50,636 nt of DNA from positions 1-50,636 of the forward strand of contig NZ_ABCG01000011.1 of NCBI RefSeq assembly GCF_000181515.1. Direction: 5' to 3'. Source of the DNA: Erythrobacter sp. SD-21 (GTDB lineage: Bacteria; Pseudomonadota; Alphaproteobacteria; Sphingomonadales; Sphingomonadaceae). Each line of letters begins with the position of its first letter. Positions within the stretch are counted from its first letter, which is position 1. Below the pieces are notes generated by a model. That model did no database searches and was not told the origin of the DNA. It worked only from the letters and a program-made list of their open reading frames with translations. The position numbers and the translations under genes were made by a program. Of the stretch, positions 5,584-13,556 are shown piece by piece.

Positions 5584-8330
5584 GATTCTTCGCTCTCCGC
5601 TTCGGCCGTGTCGGCGTGAGCGCTGTCTCCAACACCCTTCGCCACGCGCTGTAAAGCTTCCGCAAGCGTCAGGCGTATGACGGGCGTGCCTTCGGGGAAG
5701 GCGGAGAGGAGGCGGCTGGGGAAGGCGGGCGAGAGGACGACGAAGTGACCGGCATCGTCCTTGCTGCGGATCAGCCGCCCGAAAGCCTGCGCCAGCCGCG
5801 CGCGGATGATGCGGTCGTCATAACGCTGGGCACCTCCCGCCGCCTCGGCCGCCGAGGCGCGGCGCGCGCGGTGGAGGATGGTGGGGCGCGGCCAGGGCAC
5901 GCTTTCCATGACCACGCAGCGCAGGGAGCGCCCCGGCACGTCCACCCCGTCGCGCAGGGCATCGGTGCCGAGCAGGCTGGCGCGCGCATCGTCGCGGAAG
6001 ATATCGGTCAGCGTGCCGGTGTCGATCGGATCGACATGCTGCGCGTAAAGCGGCAGGCCCGCGCGGGCGAGGCGGTCGGCGATCCGGCCATAGACCGCGC
6101 GCATGCGGCGGATCGCGGTGAACAGGCCGAGGACGCCGCCCTCGCTTGCCTCGATCAGCCGGGCGTAGGCGCCCGCGAGCGCGGGGATATCGCCGCGCTT
6201 TATGTCGGTAACGATCAGCACCTCGGCGCGGCCGGCGTAGTCGAACGGACTGTCGGCCTGCGTGGTCTTGGGCGCGAGTTCGAGATGCGGCGTGCCGCTC
6301 TTGGCTATAGCTTGCTCCCAGTCGGGGCCGCTCTCGTCGCGGTCGGTCAGCGTAGCGCTCGTCAGCATGACGCCATGCGCCGGTTCGAGCACGACCTGCG
6401 CGAAGGGCTTCATCGGGTCGAGCCAGTGGCGATAAAGGCCGACGTCGAATTCGCGCGCGTCGTTGCGGTCGACCGCCAGCCAGTCGACGAATTCGGGGTC
6501 CGCCGGTCCGCCGAGGCGACCAAGCAGCGCTTCCCACGCCGCGATCAGGTCGATCCGCCAGCCGAGCGAATGGCGCGCCCCCTCGATCCGCGCGCGGCCC
6601 TGTCCGTCGAGCCAGTCGGGCGCGTCTTCCATGATCGCTTCCAGCCGCCCGGCAAGCTTGAGCAGCGGCGTGCGGATGTGCGCCAGGGCCTGCGCCGCCG
6701 TGCCCGCGGCCTCGACCAGCTCGCCGGGAAGCTGCGCGGTCTCGGTCTCGATGCCGTAGCCTGCTTCCTGTCCGCTTTCGTCGCGCGCATAGGTGGTGGC
6801 GCGGACCTGCGCGAGAAGCGCCTCGAGCGGACCCGAAGGCGCGCCTTCCGCCAACCGGCCGAGCCAGCCATCGGACGGCAGCGCCTCGGCCGCCTCGACC
6901 GCGGCTTCCACCGCGTCGCCGCCTGCCTCGTCATAGCTGGCGACATCGGCCAGCCGCGCCGCCAGCCCGCGTCGACGCCCGCGCGAATTGCGTTCCGGCC
7001 CGATGATCCAGCGTCGGAGTTCGATCGCCTCCTGCCCCGTGAGCGCAGCGGAAAAGGTGCTGTCGGCAGCATCGAAAACGTGGTGGCCCTCGTCGAACAC
7101 GATGCGGGTGGGGCGGCTGGCAAGGTCGCGCCCGCGCGCGGCGTTGACCATCACCAGCGCGTGGTTCGCGATGACGAGATCGGCCTGCGCGGCGTTCCGC
7201 GCGCTGCGTTCGATGAAGCACTTGCGGTAATGCGGGCAGCCCGCATAAACGCATTCGCCGCGCTGGTCGGTCAGCGCCGCGATCCCCCGCTTCCTGAACA
7301 GCGTGCCCAGCCAGCCGGGCAGATCGCCGCCGATCATGTCGCCATCCTGCGAATAAGCAGCCCAGCGCGCCACCAGATGCGCAAGGATCGCCGGGCGCCC
7401 GGCAAAGCCGCCCTGCAACGCGTCTTCGAGATTGAGCAGGCAGAGATAATTCTCGCGGCCCTTGCGCACCACCACGGGCGGCGAGCCATCGGGGCGCGTG
7501 GCGGGCCATGCACGCGTGCTCTCGCGACGCAGCTGGCGCTGGAGATTCTTGGTAAAAGTGCTGACCCAGACCGTGCCGCCCGATTGCGCCGCCCACAGCG
7601 AGGCGGGGGCGAGATAGCCCAGCGTCTTGCCGATCCCCGTACCCGCCTGCGCCAGCAGCACATGCGGGCGGCGCTGGCGGTCGCGCGGAGAGAAGACATG
7701 GCCCGCCACGCGCGCGAACAGGCGCTGCCCTTCGCGCCGTTCCGCCCCCTCGCCGGTCAGCCGTTCGAGATGCGCCTCGATCTCCGGTTCCTCGATCAGG
7801 ACCTGCGAGGGCTGCGGACGTTCGGGCGCCTCCTCCCATTCGGGTAAGCGCGTGAAGAGCCACTTTTCCGACTTCTGCGGCTTGGCGACATGAGGGGCGA
7901 GGACATTGGCCCAGGGCCAGCGCAGGCGGGCCAGCGATTGCAGGCTCGACCACGCGCCCTCGCGCTCGGTCCAGTCCTCGCTCTCGCAAGTCGCCACCAG
8001 CGCGCCGGCGGCCTGTTGCAGCAGCAGCGGCACGCCTGCATCATCCTCCGGCTCGGCCAGAGCGAGCGCATGGGCCAGCCCCTTGGGCGTTGGCACGCAG
8101 AACTTCGCCGGATGGACGAAAGCGAAGAGCTCCAGCAGGTCGAGCCCCGAAAGATCGGGATAGCCCAGCCGGCTCGCCACCAGCGGCGCATTCATCAGCA
8201 GTAGCGGCGTATCCGCCGCCGCCATCACTGCCTCGCCTTTGGAGCACCCGCGCGTCGAGCCATTGGCGTCGCGCAGCCAAGTACCGGCATGGCTGGCATG
8301 AAGCGCGGGAAGGGGGAGGGGTTGGCTCAC
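5580..8330 (-). CDS. DinG/Rad3-family ATP-dependent DNA helicase with Fe-S domain
   Basis: A 916-residue superfamily 2 helicase. Walker A (AGTGIGKT) is at 229-236. Four cysteines at 297, 360, 365 and 371 (YLCLL, ECVYAGC, RKC) are spaced as in the Fe-S domain of XPD/DinG helicases. The DEGH box is at 413-416. Motif VI (QAFGRLIRS) is near the C-terminus, with LLGTDALRDGVDVPG before it. These enzymes unwind 5'-3', including R-loops and G-quadruplexes. The first 200 residues are an extra N-terminal region of unknown function, conserved-looking but without an exonuclease DED pattern that I can see. The start is GTG at 8330; an ATG at 8225 with a nearby GGCGAGG is an alternative. sixA overlaps its stop by 4 bases. 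Confidence 0.9.
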   Translation of the reverse strand: MSQPLPLPALHASHAGTWLRDANGSTRGCSKGEAVMAAADTPLLLMNAPLVASRLGYPDLSGLDLLELFAFVHPAKFCVPTPKGLAHALALAEPEDDAGVPLLLQQAAGALVATCESEDWTEREGAWSSLQSLARLRWPWANVLAPHVAKPQKSEKWLFTRLPEWEEAPERPQPSQVLIEEPEIEAHLERLTGEGAERREGQRLFARVAGHVFSPRDRQRRPHVLLAQAGTGIGKTLGYLAPASLWAAQSGGTVWVSTFTKNLQRQLRRESTRAWPATRPDGSPPVVVRKGRENYLCLLNLEDALQGGFAGRPAILAHLVARWAAYSQDGDMIGGDLPGWLGTLFRKRGIAALTDQRGECVYAGCPHYRKCFIERSARNAAQADLVIANHALVMVNAARGRDLASRPTRIVFDEGHHVFDAADSTFSAALTGQEAIELRRWIIGPERNSRGRRRGLAARLADVASYDEAGGDAVEAAVEAAEALPSDGWLGRLAEGAPSGPLEALLAQVRATTYARDESGQEAGYGIETETAQLPGELVEAAGTAAQALAHIRTPLLKLAGRLEAIMEDAPDWLDGQGRARIEGARHSLGWRIDLIAAWEALLGRLGGPADPEFVDWLAVDRNDAREFDVGLYRHWLDPMKPFAQVVLEPAHGVMLTSATLTDRDESGPDWEQAIAKSGTPHLELAPKTTQADSPFDYAGRAEVLIVTDIKRGDIPALAGAYARLIEASEGGVLGLFTAIRRMRAVYGRIADRLARAGLPLYAQHVDPIDTGTLTDIFRDDARASLLGTDALRDGVDVPGRSLRCVVMESVPWPRPTILHRARRASAAEAAGGAQRYDDRIIRARLAQAFGRLIRSKDDAGHFVVLSPAFPSRLLSAFPEGTPVIRLTLAEALQRVAKGVGDSAHADTAEAESEES

Positions 8331-8467
8331 TCCTCAGGCGATAGAACACATGACGAACGCGAGGCAAGCGGGGAAGGGTGGTTTTCCTCGCGGAGATAGC
8401 TGCTTTTGGAAGCGGGGAGATCAGGCGGCTATGGCGGATTGTGGGTGGAAAGCGGACCTTGACCCAT

Positions 8468-9274
8468 CTAGCCACCCTCTTCTCCCAACGCTTGTGCCGC
8501 ATGCGAGAGCGTTACCAGGCCGATCCCCCCAATAAGGTTGCCGGCAAGCGAGATCGCACCGACCCTGGCGATATGCTGGACGGCCAGGTCGGCCCCGATG
8601 AACAGGCCGAAGAGCAGGTGGAGCATCGACACGACAACATGTTCGAACGGCCCCAGCGCGAGCATCACACCTACCGCATATGCCATCATTGCTCGTGCGC
8701 CCGTGGACTGCGCGGCGATCACGAGGAAGGAGAGCAAGGCTACGAGTGCCCCGCCCACTACCGAGCGGGCAAAGGTCGCCCATGGCGCCCGCTCCGCTAT
8801 CTCCGATGCCGGGGACATGAGCGACTCGCGCGCGCCGGCAGGCAGCGCCCCATCGACCGAAAGGGCGAGGATCAGAAGGGTGCCACCGACGATGTTGAGC
8901 GCGAAGGTGAGCACCCACAGGCGCAGCAGACGCCGGAATACGTGCCGCTCCTTCCCTTCGAAGGCCGTGGCGATCGGGTCGAAAAAGTTCTCGCTGAAGA
9001 GTTCGGCACGGCCCACGATGAGGAATACCACCCCGACGGCGAAACCAAGCGCTCCGAGAACGGAGGCGAATTCGTCAAAGTGAGGTAGCGCGGCCGAATG
9101 GATCAGTGCCTGTGCGGCGCTTCCGAAGATGATCGTAAAGCCGGCGATAAAGCCGGTCGCCAGCAGAGCCAGGAGACTGTAGTCGAGACGCCGTTTCCCC
9201 TCCTCGGCAGCTCTCTCAAAAATTTCCGCTGGGTTCAGCGCGCTCGGCATGTTCGGAGGACGCTCGGCCGCCAT
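8468..9274 (-). CDS. Formate/nitrite transporter (FNT) family protein
   Basis: A 268-residue membrane protein with six hydrophobic helices and the FNT features ALGFAVGVVFLIVGRAELFSEN near residue 80 and an internal repeat. FNT proteins are pentameric channels for formate, nitrite, hydrosulfide or lactate. This subgroup, with a soluble N-terminal helix (AEIFERAAEEGKRRLDYS) and no nearby formate or nitrite enzyme, cannot be assigned a substrate. ATG 9274 is used; a second Met at residue 9 is possible. It is flanked by non-coding gaps of 137 and 182 bases in which I see no further gene, so it is probably monocistronic. Confidence 0.85.
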   Translation of the reverse strand: MAAERPPNMPSALNPAEIFERAAEEGKRRLDYSLLALLATGFIAGFTIIFGSAAQALIHSAALPHFDEFASVLGALGFAVGVVFLIVGRAELFSENFFDPIATAFEGKERHVFRRLLRLWVLTFALNIVGGTLLILALSVDGALPAGARESLMSPASEIAERAPWATFARSVVGGALVALLSFLVIAAQSTGARAMMAYAVGVMLALGPFEHVVVSMLHLLFGLFIGADLAVQHIARVGAISLAGNLIGGIGLVTLSHAAQALGEEGG

Positions 9275-9456
9275 GGAAGGTTCCGAGTCCCGCTAGGCTC
9301 AACCGATGTGCCCAGCAACCCGAGACATCCTTTGGAAGATGGCCAAGCGCAATGCTGCATGTTGACGGGCAGCTAACGGTACCTAGCGTTCTTGGACTGT
9401 AGGGGCGAAAGCTCCCCCGCTCAGCCTTTTCTCTTTCCTTATACCTCGCCGAGGCT

Positions 9457-9717
9457 CTAATCGAGTGGCTGCGGCTGGCTTGCTATCAGAGGCGTTTCCG
9501 CCACCAGCGATCGCGGTCGGCCTACCAGCCACACTCCCACATCGTTCACCAGCTCCATCGAGCAGATCGGATGCCCGTCCTGATAAAGGTCGGCCTGGGC
9601 GCCACGAGCTATTCTTCGCGCGTAATCGAGGGCATCGGCAAAACCGACGGCCTGGAAATGGACCGGCGCCGAGTTATGATCGGCTGGCTCGGCATAGCGG
9701 AGTTCATAGTCGCGCAT
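9457..9717 (-). CDS. Small conserved-type hypothetical protein
   Basis: An 86-residue soluble protein that I do not recognise. It begins MRDYELRYAEPAD, has an ordered-looking centre (GFADALDYARRIARGAQADLYQDG) and a hydrophobic VNDVGVWLVGRP segment. The pattern resembles short proteins with an alpha-beta fold, but no catalytic motif is evident. Its ATG overlaps the stop of the upstream small gene (ATGA), so both are made from one minus-strand message. The coupling and reading-frame quality make it a real gene; the function is unknown. Linkage to the hydrophilic protein suggests a general-stress role, but this is inference. Confidence 0.65.
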   Translation of the reverse strand: MRDYELRYAEPADHNSAPVHFQAVGFADALDYARRIARGAQADLYQDGHPICSMELVNDVGVWLVGRPRSLVAETPLIASQPQPLD

Positions 9718-9938
9718 CAGTGGCTCTTCTTTCCGCCCTTGCGCGAACTCTCATTGCTATCCTTCTTGCCGCGGCCCGAACCGGATTTGTTTCCGCCGCC
9801 GCTTTCCTTGTTGACGGTGGCCCAGGCCCGGCTCTCCGCCTCGTCTTCGGAGACGCCCTGTTCCTCGTAATTTTCCTCGATATGCTCGGCTTTACGCTTC
9901 TGCTTGTCGGTGTATTTGTCCTTGTCGCCCTTGCTCAT
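9717..9938 (-). CDS. Small hydrophilic Lys/Gly/Ser-rich protein
   Basis: Starting at the ATG at 9938 the product is 73 residues. This start is preceded by a strong AGGAGAG on the minus strand, whereas the longer reading from 9974 lacks one. The N-terminal half (SKGDKDKYTDKQKRKAEHIE, then SEDEAESRAWATVNKESGGG) is charged and predicted helical. The C-terminal third is a low-complexity Gly/Ser/Lys tail ending GGKKSH. Similar short proteins are often labelled plasmid-stabilisation-like or stress-induced KGG-type, but no established function exists that I can cite. It is the first gene of a two-gene unit, overlapping the next gene by ATGA. Confidence 0.72.
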   Translation of the reverse strand: MSKGDKDKYTDKQKRKAEHIEENYEEQGVSEDEAESRAWATVNKESGGGNKSGSGRGKKDSNESSRKGGKKSH

Positions 9939-10066
9939 CGCGGCTCTCCTTCGTAGCCCCGTCCAAGTGTGCAATATTCCGATCCCGCCTATGCTTCAAT
10001 AACTTAAGTCAAGCGTGTTGGCAGGATCGACTGCCTCAAATGCGCCGAAGAGAGCTTCGAGAACGC

Positions 10067-10081
10067 GTGCGATTATCGCAC
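10067..10081. repeat. 15-bp perfect palindrome in gene-free stretch
   Basis: GTGCGAT-T-ATCGCAC is a perfect inverted repeat with a one-base centre, flanked by further weak symmetry (CGTGCGAT...). It could be an operator half-pair or part of a decayed element. No gene start lies close on either side. Confidence 0.35.
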
Positions 10082-10221
10082 ACGATGCCTAGAAGGGCGG
10101 ATCGAGCTCATATGTCATCTAGAGGTCGAGAAACTCCGACGGCCGCGTCGTCCATCGCCTCGACTTCGAAGGCGCAGTGCAAGTAGTCAGACGAGCGGCC
10201 TACGGCTGACCGTCACGAGGT

Positions 10222-10236
10222 GGGTCGTTAGCGGAA
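10222..10236. repeat. 15-base word shared with 19753-19767
   Basis: GGGTCGTTAGCGGAA is identical in the two places. Both copies are intergenic, and both are followed by further G/C-rich unrelated sequence. It may be a short remnant of a dispersed element. Confidence 0.4.
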
Positions 10237-10486
10237 CGGCCGCTTTTCGCAGAAGCGTCCAGCCGCTGTCCTACTCCCCGCTGCCACGATAGAGCGTGAG
10301 GCATGCCGCAAGCGCGCTCGCCTCTATCCCTTCGCCCCGCTTATTGTTCGCCGGGCTGGGTGAAATTATTACCCGCAGGACCGTGCTCCATGCGCTCCAT
10401 CCTGTCGGGCTCGCCGCCTGCCTTTCCAACCCGCGTCCAACACTTCGCACTTGCGAAACGCTCGCGCAGGCGCAAAGGCGTAGCCC

Positions 10487-12115
10487 ATGAGCATGAACGA
10501 TCTGATCACCGCCGCACGTGTGTCGAAGGCCTGGCCGTTCCAGGAGGCGCAGCGGCTGCTCAAACGCTATCCCGATGGCGCGAAGCCGGATGGCTCGCCG
10601 GTGCTGTTCGAAACGGGCTACGGCCCCAGCGGATTGCCGCATATCGGCACCTTCCAGGAAGTGCTGCGCACCACGCTCGTGCGCCGCGCGTTCGAGGCGA
10701 TGATTGGGGCGAGGCCGGAAGACGGCAAGACGCGCCTCGTCGCCTTCTCTGATGACATGGACGGCCTGCGCAAGGTGCCCGACAACGTGCCCAACCAGGC
10801 GCTGCTCGAGGCGAACCTGCACCTGCCGCTGTCCCGCGTACCCGACCCGTTCGAGAAGGGCCACGAGAGCTTCGCGGCCCACAACAACGCAATGCTGCGC
10901 GCCTTCCTCGACCGCTTCGGCTTCCAGTACGAGTTCGTCGCCGCGAGCGACATGTACAATTCGGGCCGTTTCGATGACGCGCTGCGGCAGGTCCTGCGCA
11001 AGAACCAGGACATCCTCGACATTATGCTGCCCACGCTGCGCGAGGAGCGGCGCAAGACCTATTCGCCGATCCTGCCGATCTCGCCCACCACGGGCCGCGT
11101 GCTGCAGGTGCCGGTGGAGGTCGTCGATGCCGAAGCCGGCACGATCCGCTTTGCCGACGAGGACGGCACGCAGGTCGAGCAGTCCGCGCTCGGCGGCATG
11201 AGCAAGCTTCAGTGGAAGGTCGACTGGGCGATGCGCTGGTACGCGCTGGGCGTCGACTACGAGATGTACGGCAAGGACCTGACCGACAGCGGCGTCCAGT
11301 CGGGCAAGATCGTCAAGGTGCTGGGCGGCCGCAAGCCCGAAGGCCTGATCTACGAGATGTTCCTCGACCAGAACGGCGAGAAGATCTCCAAGTCCAAGGG
11401 CAACGGCCTCTCGATCGAGGAATGGCTGCAATACGGCAGCGAGGAGAGCCTCGGCTTCTACATCTTCCCCAACCCCAAAAGCGCCAAGCAGCTGCACGTC
11501 CGCGTAATCCCGCGCGCGGTGGACGATTACTGGCAGTTCCGGGAGCGGCTGGAGGGGCAGGAGCTCGACAAGCAACTCGGCAATCCCGTGTGGCACCTGG
11601 CGCGCGCCAACGGCGGGTTCGAGGGCACCGAGGCGCCTGGTGCGGGCGACAGCCTGCCGGTGACTTATGGGCTGCTGCTCAACCTCGCCAGCGTGCTGGG
11701 CGCCGAAGCGAGCGAGGAGGCGCTGCGCGACTATCTCGCCAGCTACATTGGCAGCGACGAGATCACGCCCGAACTCGAGGTGCTGATCGGCACTGCGGTC
11801 GCCTATACGCGCGACTACATCGTGCCGACCCTGTCCAAGCGCGCGCCCACGGCGAACGAGGCGGAGGCACTGAAGGCGCTCGACGCCTATCTCGCCAAGG
11901 CACCGGCGGACACCAGCGCCGAGGACATGCAGACCGAAGTCTACGAGATCGGCAAGCGCGAGCAATACGGCTTTGCGTCCCTGCGCGACTGGTTCAAGGC
12001 GCTCTATCAGACGCTGCTTGGCAGCGACCAAGGACCGCGCATGGGCAGCTTTATCGCGCTCTATGGCGTGGAAAACAGCCGCAAGCTCATCGCCGAGGCG
12101 CTGGCCAAGGCCTGA
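10487..12115 (+). CDS. lysK: Class I lysyl-tRNA synthetase LysK
   Basis: A 542-residue class I aminoacyl-tRNA synthetase. The HIGH-type motif is at residues 46-55 (GPSGLPHIGT) and the KMSKS-type motif at 299-303 (KISKS, in NGEKISKSKGNG). The Rossmann core runs to about residue 330, and the helical anticodon-binding part fills the C-terminus. This is the archaeal-type LysRS that alphaproteobacteria use instead of the class II LysS of most bacteria. It charges tRNA-Lys in the cytoplasm. ATG 10487 is used; another Met at residue 3 is possible. The gene converges on the dioxygenase gene, with 22 bases between stops. Confidence 0.95.
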   Translation: MSMNDLITAARVSKAWPFQEAQRLLKRYPDGAKPDGSPVLFETGYGPSGLPHIGTFQEVLRTTLVRRAFEAMIGARPEDGKTRLVAFSDDMDGLRKVPDNVPNQALLEANLHLPLSRVPDPFEKGHESFAAHNNAMLRAFLDRFGFQYEFVAASDMYNSGRFDDALRQVLRKNQDILDIMLPTLREERRKTYSPILPISPTTGRVLQVPVEVVDAEAGTIRFADEDGTQVEQSALGGMSKLQWKVDWAMRWYALGVDYEMYGKDLTDSGVQSGKIVKVLGGRKPEGLIYEMFLDQNGEKISKSKGNGLSIEEWLQYGSEESLGFYIFPNPKSAKQLHVRVIPRAVDDYWQFRERLEGQELDKQLGNPVWHLARANGGFEGTEAPGAGDSLPVTYGLLLNLASVLGAEASEEALRDYLASYIGSDEITPELEVLIGTAVAYTRDYIVPTLSKRAPTANEAEALKALDAYLAKAPADTSAEDMQTEVYEIGKREQYGFASLRDWFKALYQTLLGSDQGPRMGSFIALYGVENSRKLIAEALAKA

Positions 12116-12137
12116 TGGCGCGGCCAGTGCGGCAGGG

Positions 12138-12806
12138 TCAGCTGTGCTTGCGCGTGCGGTACCATTTGGTCAGCACGTACTTCGAGCCTTCGATGACCGG
12201 GGTGCCGGCGTGCATCGTGTCCTCGTTCGGCGTGCCGTCGGGCTTGGCGTTGTTCCAGATCAGGAGCACGCCTGGCTTGGGTTCGATCGAAGCGCCGACA
12301 TGGGTGAAGTGGGTGTGTCCGCCCTGGGGAACCTTGTTGAGGAAGGCCATGGCCGTCCAGCACCGCTGGCCGCCGCGCTTTCGTTCCAGCTTCCAGTATT
12401 CCTGGTCGGTGTAGAACCAGTCATTATGCGGCTTGAACTCCTGCCCCGGCAGGTAGCGCTGGCCCTGAATTGCCTCGCCCGTCACCGGATTCATGCCGAG
12501 CAGGTCGTCGATCCGCCGCGAGACGCCCTTCACGAAGGGGTCCTGCGAGTTGAAATTACCCGAATAGGAGGTGCGGAACTTCTCGATATAGGCGGTTTCG
12601 TGCAACTCGCTCGGGCGCGCGACGACATCGATCATGGTAATGAAGCGGCGGCATTCCTCGGGCGTGAGGAAGTTCGGCACGGCGAAGATTTCCGCCTTGT
12701 CGGTCGGCACTTTGTAGATCGAGCTGTCGGCTTCGAGGCGTTTACGCACCTGCGCGCCGATACGCATGAGGGCGTCCTGGTCGGGAATCACGGCAGTCTT
12801 GGTCAT
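12138..12806 (-). CDS. 2-oxoglutarate/Fe(II)-dependent oxygenase, prolyl-4-hydroxylase type
   Basis: From the ATG at 12806 the product is 222 residues. It has a double-stranded beta-helix oxygenase core: iron ligands His127 and Asp129 (FKPHNDWF), a distal His199 (TMHAGTPV) and Lys209 (EGSKYVL), which would bind the 2-oxoglutarate carboxylate. HFTHVGASIEPKPGVLLIW is typical of the P4Hc family. Substrate proteins or small molecules cannot be read from sequence. In-frame starts at 12812, 12851 and 12896 exist; the residues they add are basic and not domain-like, so the shorter form is preferred. It is divergent from the cytochrome b561 gene. Confidence 0.82.
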   Translation of the reverse strand: MTKTAVIPDQDALMRIGAQVRKRLEADSSIYKVPTDKAEIFAVPNFLTPEECRRFITMIDVVARPSELHETAYIEKFRTSYSGNFNSQDPFVKGVSRRIDDLLGMNPVTGEAIQGQRYLPGQEFKPHNDWFYTDQEYWKLERKRGGQRCWTAMAFLNKVPQGGHTHFTHVGASIEPKPGVLLIWNNAKPDGTPNEDTMHAGTPVIEGSKYVLTKWYRTRKHS

Positions 12807-12916
12807 GGGCATGAGTGTTAGCGCTGCGAAGCGTCGTCGCAAAGCAGGCATCTTGTGCGAATTCCCCTTCGCGCTAGGTTCGTTGTCACACTTCACGGGA
12901 CGGGAGGCCCTTCGCT

Positions 12917-13474
12917 ATGATCAATACCAATGCCGCGCGCCGCTATTCGCTGGGCGCGATGATTTTTCACTGGGTCATCGCCATTGCGGTCATCGTAAAC
13001 TGGCGCATTGCCGAAGCTGCAGAACACGCGCAAATGCCGGAGAAGGCGGAGATATTCGCCAATCACAAGGCGCTCGGCATCCTTATCCTGTTCCTGACGC
13101 TGGGCCGGCTGCTGTGGCGCTGGACGCATCCCGTCCCGCCGCTGCCATCGGATCTCGCCAAATGGGAAGCGACGCTCGCCCGCGCGGTCCACATCCTCTT
13201 CTATGTCCTGCTGATCGGCTTGCCGCTCGGCGGCTGGCTCGCCAATTCGCTTGCCGGGCGCGAGATCGACATGTTCGGCTTCTTCACCATTCCCCCGCTG
13301 CCGCTTGGCGAGAACAGTGAGCTCGCCAAGTCGATCTTCGGCCTTCACGCGACCGGGGGGTCGGTGTTCATCTACCTCATCGCGCTGCATATCCTCGGCG
13401 CGCTGAAGCACACCTTCTTCGACAGGAACGGCGGCATTTTCCGTATGCTTCCCTTCGGGAAGGTGCCGGGCTGA
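12917..13474 (+). CDS. Cytochrome b561 family membrane protein
   Basis: A 185-residue four-helix membrane cytochrome. Conserved histidines that can hold two haems b occur in helix 1 (MIFHWVIAI), helix 2 (FANHKALGI), helix 3 (ARAVHILFY) and helix 4 (FGLHATGGSVFIYLIALHIL); the arrangement fits bacterial CybB. CybB-type proteins oxidise ubiquinol and can pass electrons to superoxide or other acceptors. ATG 12917 follows the motif GGGACGGGAGG by a few bases, a good ribosome binding site. It faces the convergent Arg-rich gene, with an intrinsic terminator between them. Confidence 0.9.
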   Translation: MINTNAARRYSLGAMIFHWVIAIAVIVNWRIAEAAEHAQMPEKAEIFANHKALGILILFLTLGRLLWRWTHPVPPLPSDLAKWEATLARAVHILFYVLLIGLPLGGWLANSLAGREIDMFGFFTIPPLPLGENSELAKSIFGLHATGGSVFIYLIALHILGALKHTFFDRNGGIFRMLPFGKVPG

Positions 13475-13483
13475 CACGAAAAA

Positions 13484-13509
13484 GCCCCCGCCGATCGCTC
13501 GGCGGGGGC
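13484..13509 (-). terminator. Intrinsic terminator for the RcnB-like gene
   Basis: A perfect 11-bp GC-rich stem (GCCCCCGCCGA at 13484-13494, paired with 13499-13509) closes a 4-base loop. Read on the minus strand, the stem is followed directly by TTTTT (AAAAA at 13479-13483). It lies 48 bases beyond the stop of the minus-strand gene ending at 13557. The cytochrome b561 gene on the other strand ends 10 bases before it, and the stem may also stop those transcripts, but no T-tract follows on that side. Confidence 0.9.
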
Positions 13510-13556
13510 GCTTGCAGCTCGCGGTCCACTCTCACGCCGCAAGCGGCAAGAAAGAG

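Larger units (their letters stand above)
9939..10486. other. 548-base stretch without a recognised gene
   Basis: No open frame here has protein-like composition on either strand; long minus-strand readings entering from the right are shadows of lysK. Visible elements are a small hairpin GGCAG/CTGCC (10020-10035), a 15-bp palindrome GTGCGATTATCGCAC (10067-10081), and the 15-base word GGGTCGTTAGCGGAA (10222-10236) that recurs at 19753-19767. The region may be the remains of a decayed gene plus the lysK promoter; I cannot locate a convincing -35/-10 pair. Confidence 0.5.

Noticed and set aside
5745..7847. A 700-residue plus-strand open frame
   Set aside because: Shadow of the DinG-like helicase gene; no recognisable domain.
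9405..9435. Hairpin GGGGC-GAAA-GCTCC followed by a pyrimidine-rich tract
   Set aside because: The stem is only five pairs with a G-T pair, and the T-rich side faces the plus strand where no gene ends nearby; too weak to call a terminator.
10271..12031. A 586-residue minus-strand open frame
   Set aside because: Shadow of lysK, which has HIGH and KISKS motifs on the other strand.
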